Of a DNA stretch of 64,000 bases, positions 1 to 10,426 are shown in pieces; position 1 is the first letter of the stretch, and each line of letters starts with the position of its first letter. A model generated the notes under the pieces. The model had not been told where the DNA came from and ran no database searches. It was given only the letters and a program-made list of their open reading frames with translations. This DNA is from Sphagnum compactum (Eukaryota > Bryophyta > Sphagnopsida > Sphagnales). Location of the stretch: NCBI GenBank assembly GCA_965153455.1, contig OZ234497.1, positions 19,523,872 to 19,587,871 on the forward strand. The letters are read 5' to 3'. A program made the position numbers and the translations under genes.

Positions 1-262
1 GCCACCCATCAGCAGAAGCAAGTCACCTTGCACTGACACAAAGAAATTAGTTCAGTCCAGACTGCAGCATCTGGACAACAGCTGAGGTACCCATCACCAG
101 AAACATGGCACCTTGCACTGACACAAAGAAATTAGTTCAGTAAGACTGCAGCACCTGGTCAACAGCTGAGGTACCCACACGAGAAGTCACCTTGCACTCA
201 GACAAAGAAATTAGTTCCGTATAGACTGCAGCACCTTGACAAAAGCTGAGGTACCGATCACC
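1..262. repeat. Tandem repeat, three ~85-bp units
   Basis: Three consecutive copies share the core CACCTTGCACTGACACAAAG, then an AATTAGTTC stretch, ACTGCAGCA and CAACAGCTGAGGTAC. The copies run roughly 4-90, 91-175 and 176-255; the third is the most diverged. No coding signal is evident. The array may extend left beyond the window. Confidence 0.8.
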
Positions 263-1309
263 AGAAACAAGAAGTACCATACCTTCCATTGTAAGCTAGA
301 AGATGAACATTCAACTGCTGCAGCAAGGTATCCATAGAGCTATTCACTAATTTGACATGTTTAGGGCTCAAACAAACACTAGGAGAGCAGCACTGCTCTC
401 ACTCTGGAACACTCTTCATTTTTTTCACCCCACCCAAAATACTCATGCTGCCCTTATTGTTGCCCTGGAATGAATCCTCCGAACCTGAGAAGGGCCCTAC
501 CTTTGTTATGGCCTTCAGTGGATCCGAATAGCCAATGGGTCCACTTGTATCCCATCCATATATCAAATGCACAGCTAGAGTAGTGGCTGCATTGTCATCT
601 TTCTTCTCACCTGAGACCAGCGTATGAAGGCAGATGTTTAACACAGAAATTGGAGTCAATACATATGAGTACGTCTCAATCCTTGAATCTGGACTACTAG
701 CTGCATTTCCAATTAGGTAATGAGACAAGCTGCAGGGATGGGGCACAAGAGAAACTTTCAACTACATTGCCAAACTGGCACTCTGCCCCTGGCATTTACC
801 ACATCTGTCCATTCCTTTGACAACACGAACAGAATTTTTTTTGAAGGACAGGATGAGGCCTTGTTCTCGTGTCCAGCCAAAAAAACTAGGGCGATGAGGG
901 CAGCTTGCAGTCTCGTCACTGTTGCAGCGACGCAAGTTAATAATAATCAGGCCCCTGAATTTCTGTTTTCTCATTCCTCACTTCAAATGCAGCGAGCAGA
1001 AGTGGCGAACGGGCATATGTACGAGAAGGCAAACCGATCGCTAGCGCATTCGCGTCTGAGGTGGGGCCCACTAATTGGATTCGCTAGGGTTACCGCTTGC
1101 CTCCTAACAGACAAATAGCCGGGGCGATTGTGTCCCCATTCAGAACGTGTGGTTCTGCCCTGTTGCTTTACCCGCTCTTTCGCCTCTTCTTTTTGCTGCA
1201 CGAGTAGTCTGCCGGCCCTGCCTTGCGGCGTCGGAGCTGAAGGTGGCTTTTGCATTTCCTACCGATTGTTCAGCAACATCTCCCATCCTTCTTCTTCTGC
1301 TGGTGCACC
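263..1309. other. Spacer without a recognised gene
   Basis: Open frames exist here (for example 399-761 minus, 120 codons, and 720-1118 plus, 132 codons), but none resembles a protein family I recognise and they overlap one another on opposite strands. Composition shifts from AT-rich to GC-rich around 850. A short promoter or 5' region of a leftward gene is possible but unsupported. Confidence 0.4.
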
Positions 1310-2010
1310 AGGTCAGATCGCGCGACCGCCTTGCAAGCTGACGAAGAGGCGAACCACGGCCACTACCCGCCACTGTCTGATGTTTGCGCTCCCATACTGC
1401 ATCGATCAAGCTAGCACAGTGCACTGAATCTTCTTTTGCTGCATCGAGATCTGGCGCCCGACCTACAAGCTGACGAAGAGACGAAGCGCAAGCGCGACCC
1501 CACCGCCTTCTGGTGTGTGCGCTACCAAGCTGTACCGATGCAGGTAGGCTGCATCTTTTTTCTCATCGAGAATTTTTCCGCCCTGCAAGTTGACGAGTAG
1601 ACTAACCATGACGGCAGACCCCGTCGCCTTCTGGTGTCTATACTACCGAGCTAGACGGATCCAGCTACGTTGCACCTTCTTTTTCCGCATCGAGATCAGT
1701 TCCGTCCCGTAAGCTGACAAAGAGACGAACCACGACCGCAGAACTCGCCGCCTTCTGGTGTGCGCTACCAAGCTACTCCGATCCGGCGAGGTTGCATCTT
1801 CCTTTTCCGCGTCGAGATCGAGCGGCCGCCCCTGCAAACTGACGAAGAGATGAACCACGGCCGCAGATCCCATCGCCTTCTGGTGTGTGCGCTACCAATC
1901 TAGACTATACCTGCATCGACATTGGGCGCCCGCCCCTGCAAGCAGACGAAGACACGAACCAGGACCGCAGATCCCACCGCCTTCTGGTGTGCGCGCTACC
2001 AAGCTACAAC
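1310..2010. repeat. GC-rich minisatellite, five clear ~124-bp units plus one diverged
   Basis: The motif GCCTTCTGGTGT recurs at about 1504, 1626, 1750, 1875 and 1979 (spacings 122, 124, 125 and 104). Each unit also carries GCAAGCTGACGAAGAGACGA-like and GCATCGAGATC-like stretches. A sixth, more diverged unit lies at about 1320-1440. The array is far more GC-rich than the rest of the window and ends about 250 bp before the first in-frame ATG of the receptor gene. Open frames inside it follow from the repeat and its low stop content, so none is called a gene. Confidence 0.85.
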
Positions 2011-2255
2011 GATCCAGCCCGCACACCGCGCTGCACCTGACGGACCCCGCACCGCACCACGTTTTTCGCCCTTGCACCCGCGCATATACGTAGTGAAGGA
2101 AGGCGCAGCCTGTGGGCGACGTGCCATCTCTCATCAGTTCCTATTTCTACCTTACGAATCTAATCTCTGCTGCACGGAGTTGTGCAGCAGTTTCACAACG
2201 CGTAATCAGGCCAACTCTTCTGCAATCTCGTAAATCGTACTCATGCCCACGAGTG

Positions 2256-5200
2256 ATGGGGATTTCTTTTCGCCAGATCGTTTTGGTGCATCGATTCTTG
2301 AGCAAAACAACACTCCCATCAACAATCCTAACCGTTGCATCGACACTCCTAATCGTTTTTTGCATCCACAGTTTTTTGTTCCGAAAGTGGCGAGGCCGAT
2401 CAGTTGTTTGTGAGGGTGAAATTGGGGTTTTCGATGTGCAGATGCGTCCCGTGACACAAGTATGGCCACCCGACGACTACAAGGGTCCCATTCATTTTGA
2501 CGTCGTGTTCTTCCACGGCTTCCAATTCGGGCGGGATGCACACAACATGTGGAAAACCACATGGTCGACACGAAATCGCCCAGAAACATGTTGGCCCCAA
2601 GAATGGTTGGGACCACAATTGGGCAACAATGTCAGAATCTTGCTCCTCTCCTACGATGCATATGCCACCAAATCCAAGTCGCATGAATTTGGAAATACTG
2701 GAGATGTTTCAGATATTGCAAAGAATTTGGTGCAAAGCGTGGTGACCAGGTTTGATTAAGAACCTATATTTGTCTGCTGCAATATTTCCAACTATTTGTT
2801 ATAAAGATTGCGGGGATTTAGGATTTAACACTCACACACAAATTAGTTATATTCTAAAATTACAAACTAGGTACTAGAAATATGGATGCTTCAAATATGT
2901 TGTAATTTTTTGAAGCATGCCTTTGTGGAAGACAAAGGGGCGAGGAGTTTAGATCCAAACTGTAAATTCCATTGTAGATTGTTCTTTTTAAGGTGTTTAT
3001 GTGCAAGCTGCAACTGTTGTGGACTGAACATACAAGAGGCATGTACTCAAACTTGTGGGATGTACCAGATTCACAATGAGCACTGATCTTAGCATATTGA
3101 TTGTTGAAAGAATGCCACACATGGCTATTATGTGATTATTTAATGTTGTGCTTGTTTGATCTTGATCTACAGTTCTGAGTGGAAGTTGGGCCAAGAACAC
3201 CCTTTTGTGCTTGTAGGGCACAGCTTTGGTGGTATTGTCATCGAGAGCTTGGTCATGGAGATTCATAAGATATCTCAACAACAACATTCTAACAATCTAG
3301 GGAAAACAGATGTTGAAAAGGCAAATGTTTTTTTAAAACATATGGCAGGGGTGGCCTTTTATGCTGTACCACATGTTGGGTCACGGCAGTTAATTGAATA
3401 CATTTGTAGACAACGTGAAATCAATTTGCAGTCCAAGCAATTGGCCAAAGTCAAAGCAATCATCTTGGAAAATATTGATCCCTCCATATCCAAGGCAGCA
3501 AATTTATCAAATGATTTCTTTAATACACTTGCAAGTTGCACAAACATTTATGGTGTTTATGTTTTCATCGAAACCAAACCTGTTGATAATAATGTGGTAA
3601 GTGATGAGCATTGTCAATTGTGCAACGGATGGCTAGCATTCAAAGACTATTGTATAGAAACTTAATTGATTGGAAAATATTTGGTTTTGCAGGGTATGAT
3701 TGTCGAATATGGACCAGCCCAAATTCCAGGACACAGATGTTATAAAGTTGAAGGTTGTGATCATTTCAATGTTTGCAAGCCACCTGATCAAAACCATCCA
3801 AGTTATAATATGCTTTTGCAATTTTTGGAGGGGTGTCGAAAGGTAATAATTGTCGTCCAACTTACAATTATTGGAGATTAGTATTAGTCGGAATTGAATT
3901 TGTTGATTTGTCAATGTCCATGTTGATTAGCAATTTGTCAAATTGATTAATATTTGTGCTTTCAATGTTCTAACATAGAAGAAGTTGCAAGGTTCATGTA
4001 GCATGTTGGAATGCACCAAGTGGATAACGCAAATTAACAATTTCAAATGAAACCAACCCAAATTGGAAGATCCTTTGCAATGTGCATATTTTTATTAAAG
4101 CACATTGTACATATACTGAATTTAAAGAATTTTAAAGCTTTTCACACAAAGGCCAACCTTGGGGCAACCTTCATATTTTTTTATTTCTAGACTCCTTTTG
4201 GTGTTTCACCAATCTCACTTATTGTTCTTGTCAATGAAAGTTGATTGTTGCTATAAAATTTTGTGAATGTAGAAAAGATAGGTTATAGCTTGTAGTCTTA
4301 ATGGGCAAAGTTATGGCAATGAAAAGTTTATGCTTTTCTTTTGTATTTATCAAAGTACAAATTATGGGTTGCAAGGACTAAATAAGTTTGTGTTGATGTA
4401 GGATTTTCTATTGAAGCATGCAAGCCTACCAACATTACCAAAACTTGTGATTGGGCTCAATGAAGCTATTGCCAATGTTAAGAGGAAAATTGTGGACAAC
4501 CATATGTTAGCTGTGGTTGGAATGGGTGGGATTGGGAAGACAACATTGGTGAAAAAACTTTACCATCAAATACATGCTGATTTTAAGAAATCAAGTTTCT
4601 TGGAAAATGTCAAAGAAAGTGATATTGTGGAAGTTAAAAAAAAAATCATCATGGATTTATGTGGCACAAAATTAAAGGATCCCACAACTTTTTTTAGATA
4701 TTTTGAAGAATGTTGGATAGAAATGAAAGTACTTGTGGTCATTGATGATGTTAAGGAGACTCAAATAATTGAGCTATTGGGCAAAGACATAGATGGAATC
4801 AAAAGAAGTGAAAATGGTAGTAGAATAATTGTGACAGGGCGAAATTGGAAAGATTTTGAAAATGTTATACCTAAAGATGGGAAGTTTGAAATGGATGGAC
4901 TCGATGAAAAACAAGCAATGGAGTTATTTTCTTGGAAAGCTTTTAGACAGTCAACACCTCCCCATGATTTGGAATCCATCACAAATGACGTGGTAGATGC
5001 ATGTAAAGGGCTGCCATTATCCCTTGAGGTCATAGGTTCTTGGCTCTCTACCAAAAGAAATCCACAAGAATGGAAAGAAGGCTTATCACGATTGAAAAAT
5101 GCAAAACCTTTTGGTGGGGATTGTATTGAAAATGATAAGCTTTGGGGGCGACTAAGGATTTGTTATATTGACCTAGCCTATGAAGAACGTGAAATGTTTT

Positions 5201-7666
5201 TAGATATTGCTTGTTTCTTTTCAGAATACAACTCAATATTTGAAAACATCTGGACAAAGCAAAAGGGGGTCACAATTCAAAAAGCATTACAAATATGGAA
5301 GCTCCCATCACAATATTCATCGATGAGTAGTTTGCAAAATTTGAAGGATAGATCACTTGTCAAGGTGAATGACAAAGGTAATTTGGTGATGCATGATCAA
5401 TTACGTGATATGGGTCGACAAATTGTAAAAGAAGCTTCTGGTTATGAATGTCGTAAGCAGAGTAGGATTTGGGACAAGGAAGAAGCAAGAATGGTCCTTT
5501 TCAATGAGACGGTAATTATTTCATCCTCAAATGTTCATCAATCTTTCAATTGTACACATTGGTGATCAAATCAACATTGTGTGAAGTGTTGAATGTATAT
5601 ACGAAAGTTTAACTCAATTCGTGGTAATGCATATAAGTTAATGATGAATTCTTTAAACTAATTTGATATGGTGCTTTGCTGGTTTTTAGGTCACTTCAAA
5701 TATTCAAGCCATTTGGTTGCCCGAAAATCTAGAACTTCGACAACAAGTAACAACATCAAAATTTCACAAAATGAAGAAATTGCGAATGCTCATCATGCAA
5801 GGAGCTAGTGAAACATTCATAGAATCTTGTTTCGAACAACATTTTAACCAATTGAAATGGCTCTACATAAGTTCTCACATGAAACAACTCCCTCAATCCA
5901 TGCAACACCTTGTTGGTTTGACTATTTTGCAATTGCAAAATTGTCAAAACCTATTGCTCCTACCAGAATTTCTCATAAACATGACTTTGCTAATGCATTT
6001 AGACTTATCCAATTGTTCTTTACTTACTTCACTACCAACAACAATTGTTGATTTGAAGCATTTGGAAGAATTATTATTGCAAGGATGTAAAAATCTTAAA
6101 CAACTTCCTCAAACCATTGGAAGCATCTCTTCATTATCAATATTGGACTTATCTGATTGCAAGTCTATTCAATCATTACCAACAACAGTTGTTGACTTGA
6201 AACATTTGACCGAACTAAGGTTGGGAGGATGTGAAAATCTTAAGGAGCTTCCTCAAACCATTGGAAGCATCTCCTCATTATCAATGTTGGACTTATCTTA
6301 TTGCAAGTCCATTGAATCATTACCAACAACAATTATTGACTTGAAGCATTTGAAAGAATTATTATTGCAAGGATGTAAAAATCTTAAAGAGCTTCCTCAA
6401 ACCATTGGAAGCATCTCCTCATTATCAATGTTGGACTTATCTTATTGCAAGTCCATTGAATCGCTACCAACAACAATTGTTGACTTGAAACATTTGACCG
6501 AACTATTACTCGAAGGATGTGAAAATCTTAAGGAGCTTCCTCACACCATTGGAAGCATCTTCTCATTATCAATATTGAACTTATTAGGTTGTAAGTCCAT
6601 TGAATCACTACCAACAACAATTGTTGATTTGAAGCATTTGAAAGAATTATTATTGCAAGGATGTAAAAATCTTACAAAGCTTCCTCAAACCATTGGAAGC
6701 ATCTCCTCATTATCAATATTAAACTTATCTAATTGCAAGTCCATTGAATCGCTACCAACAACAATTGTTGACTTGAAGCATTTGACCCAACTAAAGTTGG
6801 GAGGATGTGAAAACCTTAAGGAGCTTCCTCAAACCATTGGAAACATCTCCTCATTATCAATATTGAACTTATCAGGTTGCAAGTCCATTGAATCACTACC
6901 AACAACAATTGTTGACTTGAAGCATTTGACTAAGTTATGGTTGCGAGAATGTGAAAATCTTAAGGAGCTTCCTCAAACCATTGGAAGCATCTCCTCATTA
7001 TCAATGTTGGACTTATCTTATTGCAAGTCCATTGAATCGCTACTAACAACAATTGTTGACTTGAAGCATTTGACCCAACTAAAGTTGGGAGGATGTGAAA
7101 ACCTTAAGGAGCTTCCTCAAACCATTGGAAGCATTTCGTCATTATCAATATTGAACTTATCGGGTTGCAAGTCCATTGAATCACTACCAACAACAATTGT
7201 TGACTTGAAGCATTTGACCGAACTAAGGTTAAGAGGATGTAAAAATCTTAAAGAGTTTCCTCAAACCATTGGAAGCATCTCCTCATTATCAATATTGGAC
7301 TTATCTTCTTGCAAGTCCATTGAATCGTTACCAGCAACAATTGTTGACTTGAAGCATTTGGAAGATTTATTATTGGGAGGATGTGAAAATCTTAAAGAGC
7401 TTCCTCAAACCATTGGAAGCATCTCCTCATTATCAATGTTGGACTTATCTTATTGCAAGTCCATTGAATCGCTACCAACAACAATCGTTGACTTGAAACA
7501 TTTGACCGAACTATTACTCGAAGGATGTGAAAATCTTAAGGAGCTTCCTCAAACCATCGGAAGCATCTCCTCATTATCAATATTGGACTTATCTTCTTGC
7601 AAGTCCATTGAATCATTACCAGCAACAATTGTTGACTTGAAGCATTTGAAAGAATTATTATTGTAA
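2256..7666 (+). CDS. SERAC1-like alpha/beta hydrolase-NB-ARC-LRR immune receptor (spliced)
   Basis: Five coding exons read by eye: 2256-2749, 3173-3596, 3693-3842, 4402-5511 and 5690-7666; all introns are GT-AG and phases match, giving 1,384 residues. ATG 2256 is the first in-frame ATG; an upstream extension to 2112 would need a GTG start. Residues ~28-50 form a hydrophobic anchor. Residues ~85-356 are an alpha/beta hydrolase of SERAC1 type: VFFHG, CWPQEWL, nucleophile elbow GHSFGG (Ser ~182) and GCDHF (His ~330). NB-ARC (~370-726) has P-loop GMGGIGKTT (~396-404), LVVIDDV, GSRIIVTGR, CKGLPLSLEV, FLDIACFF and MHD (~686); the missing Trp after kinase-2 is TIR-class style. LRRs follow from ~727. 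Hydrolase-NB-LRR receptors are known from liverworts; the inferred role is intracellular immune sensing. TAA at 7664-7666 stops translation within the LRR array although the frame stays open to 9316, so the allele may be truncated or a young pseudogene. Confidence 0.85.
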
Positions 7667-9340
7667 GGATGTAAAAATTTTAAGGAGCTTCCTCAAACCA
7701 TTGGAAGCATCTCCTCATTATCAATGTTGGACTTATCTTATTGCAAGTCCATTAAATCACTACCAACAACAATTGTTGACTTGAAGCATTTGACCAAACT
7801 AAGCTTGGGAGGATGTGAAAATCTTAAGGAGCTTCTTCAAACCATTGGAAACATCTCTTCATTATCAATGTTGGACTTATCTTATTGCAAGTCCATTGAA
7901 TCACTACCAACAACAATTGTTGGCTTGAAGCATTTGACCGAACTAAGGTTAGGAGGATGTGAAAGTCTTAAGGAACTTCCTCAAACCATTGGAACCATCT
8001 CCTCATTATCAATGTTGGACTTATCTTATTGCAAGTCCATTGAATCGCTACCAACAACAATTGTTGACTTGAAGCATTTGACCCAACTATTACTCGAAGG
8101 ATGTGAAAATCTTAAGGAGCTTCCTCAAACCATTGGAAACATGTTCTCATTATCAATATTGAACTTATCAGGTTGCAAGTCCATTGAATCACTACCAACA
8201 ACAATTGTTGACTTGAAGCATTTGACCAAACTAAGATTAGAAGGATGTGAAAATCTTAAGGAGCTTCCTCAAACTATTGGAAGCATCTCCTCATTATCAA
8301 TGTTGGACTTATCTTATTGCAAGTCCATTGAATCGCTACCGACAACAATTGTTGATTTGAAGCATTTGGAAGAATTATTATTGCAAGAATGTAAAAATCT
8401 TAAAGAGCTTCCTCAAACCATTGGAAGCATCTCTTCATTATCAATGTTGAACTTATCTTATTGCAAATCCATTGAATCACTACCAATAACAATTGTTGAC
8501 TTGAAGCATTTGACCGAACTAAGGTTAGAAGGATGTGAAAATCTTAAGGAGCTTCCTCAAACCATTGGAAGCATCTCCTCATTATCAACGTTGGATTTAT
8601 CTTATTGCAAATCCATTGAATCGCTACCAACAACAATTGTTGACTTGAAACATTTGACCAAACTAAGGTTAGGAGGATGTGAAAATCTTAAGGAGTTTCC
8701 TCAAACCATTAGAAGCATCTCCTCATTATCAATATTGGATTTATCTAATTGGAAGTCCATTAAATCATTACCAACAACAATTAGCGACTTGAAGCATTTG
8801 ACCCAACTAAGGTTGGGAGGATGTGAAAATCTTAAGGAGCTTCCTCAAACCATTGGAAACATCTCCTCATTATCAATATTGAACTTATCAGGTTGCAAGT
8901 CCATTGAATCACTACCAACAACAATTGTTGACTTGAAGCATTTGACTAAGTTATGGTTGCGAGGATGTGAAAATCTTAAGGAGCTTCCTCAAACCATTGG
9001 AAGCATCTCCTCATTATCAATATTGGACTTATTTAATTGCAAGTCCATTGAATCACTACCAACAACAATTGTTGACTTGAAGCATTTGACTAAGTTATGG
9101 TTGCGAGGATGTGAAAATCTTAAGGAGCTTCCTCAAACCATTGGAAGCATCTCCTCATTATCAATGTTGGACTTATCTTATTGCCAGTCCATTGAATCAC
9201 TACCAACAACAATTGTTGACTTGAAGTATTTGACCGAACTAAGGTTAGGAGGATGTGAAAATCTTAAGGAGCTTCCTCAAACCATTGGAAGCATCTCCTC
9301 ATTATCAATATTGGACTAATTTTATTACAAGTCCATTGAA
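6029..9340 (+). repeat. LRR-coding array: 23 units of exactly 144 bp
   Basis: Starting at the codon for Ser in SLPTTIVDLKHL, the same codon recurs every 144 bp, and 6029 + 23 x 144 lands exactly on the homologous codon at 9341. There is therefore no net indel in 3.3 kb. Each unit encodes two 24-residue LRRs: SLPTTIVDLKHLTELRLGGC followed by ENLKELPQTIGSISSLS and then MLDLSYCKSIE. Variation sits mainly in LTELRLGG/LTELLLEG/LKELLLQG/LTKLWLRG/LTQLKLGG and LDLSYC/LNLSGC/LDLSSC. A decayed 24th unit follows to ~9436. Confidence 0.95.
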
Positions 9341-9440
9341 TCACTATCAACAACAATTAGTGACTTGAAACATTTGGCACAACTATTACTGGGAAAATGT
9401 GAAAATCTTGAGGTTTTTCGATTCATTGGAAGTTATTAAA
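7667..9440 (+). pseudogene. Untranslated continuation of the LRR tract
   Basis: The frame continues in register after the TAA at 7664-7666 (CAA>TAA compared with sister units) and stays open for 531 codons to a second stop, TAA 9317-9319, in unit 23. A degenerate unit 24 can be read to ~9436. Together with the upstream exons this stretch would make a ~1,935-residue receptor if the first stop were absent. It lacks its own start context, so it is interpreted as the severed 3' half of the receptor. Confidence 0.8.
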
Positions 9441-10080
9441 AGAGTAATTTTTCATGGTAATAGTTAATTAGAATATTTCTACTTACTTAGTTACTGTTTT
9501 AGGAATTATTAACTAAACTACATAGTTTTTGTCATCGTTTGAATTTGAATAATTTATAGGACTATTTTTTTCTAATGGTTATATCTTAGAAGAATGAAAA
9601 GAATGATACTAAATTATTCATTGTAGAAGATTGATTTTTATGGGAATATGAAAGAAGAGTTTTTTTTTTCTGGAAAAGCTTTTATTCCATAGCTAGATTT
9701 GTTGTTTTGATGTTTTTCTCATATTTTCATGATTAGATTATAATCTTGAAATTAAATATGAATAGATCTAAATGAACATATTTTATTAATATTAATTTTA
9801 TGATATATTTTAGTCTAGATTTAGGTTGGAATATAGGATTAAAAATTATGTATTTACCATTTGGTGACCATCCCAAAGCCTGAATTCAAATTGAAATTCA
9901 AAATGTTTATGTCTTGTTGTTGAAATTTTTATTTCTAAAAATTGATATTAACTTCAATTTCATTTTTTACATGTTTTTCAATTCTTGATCATAAGTTTTT
10001 GTTTAGGAAGCAAATTTAAACAAAGTAGTTAATTGTGAAGATATTATTTTTATGTAGAAATTTGTTTAGAATTGAATTAG
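9441..10080. other. AT-rich spacer, no gene
   Basis: Very AT-rich sequence with no open frame of note and no recognisable repeat. It separates the receptor from the retrotransposon and may contain the receptor's 3' UTR and the retroelement's 5' LTR. No LTR boundary was identified. Confidence 0.5.
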
Positions 10081-10426
10081 AATGTGGAGAGATGGAAAAT
10101 AAAATTGCGATTAGAAGTTTGAGGAGACAATTAGATCATGTTATACTACATGAACAAGTGGAAAATGGTGCTACCATTAATAGTAATTTGAGTGCAAATC
10201 ACATGGATTAGTAGTTTTAAACACCTAAAAAAGTTTCTCAATCAGAACAAAGACATTCATGGATATAATATAGACTTGCACGCCACAAACACCTAAGGCA
10301 ACATTGATAATTCCTCATAAAGTGCAAACGAATGAAGCACATAAACACACCAACAATCTGTAACAAAATTCTAGGAGAATAAAATGTTAGATTAAAAATG
10401 TAGACTCACATGTTGAGTTTAGATGA

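Noticed and set aside
1128-2233. Long overlapping frames on both strands in the GC-rich minisatellite
   Set aside because: They follow the repeat period and low stop frequency of GC-rich DNA and show no family resemblance or splice context.
2112-2255. N-terminal extension of the receptor from GTG 2112
   Set aside because: No ATG in frame before 2256, and nuclear genes rarely start at GTG; the first ATG gives a sensible anchor followed by the hydrolase.
6029-9340. The regular array viewed as a CRISPR or non-coding satellite
   Set aside because: The period is a multiple of three, the frame stays open across nearly all units and the product is a clear LRR; there is no repeat-spacer alternation.
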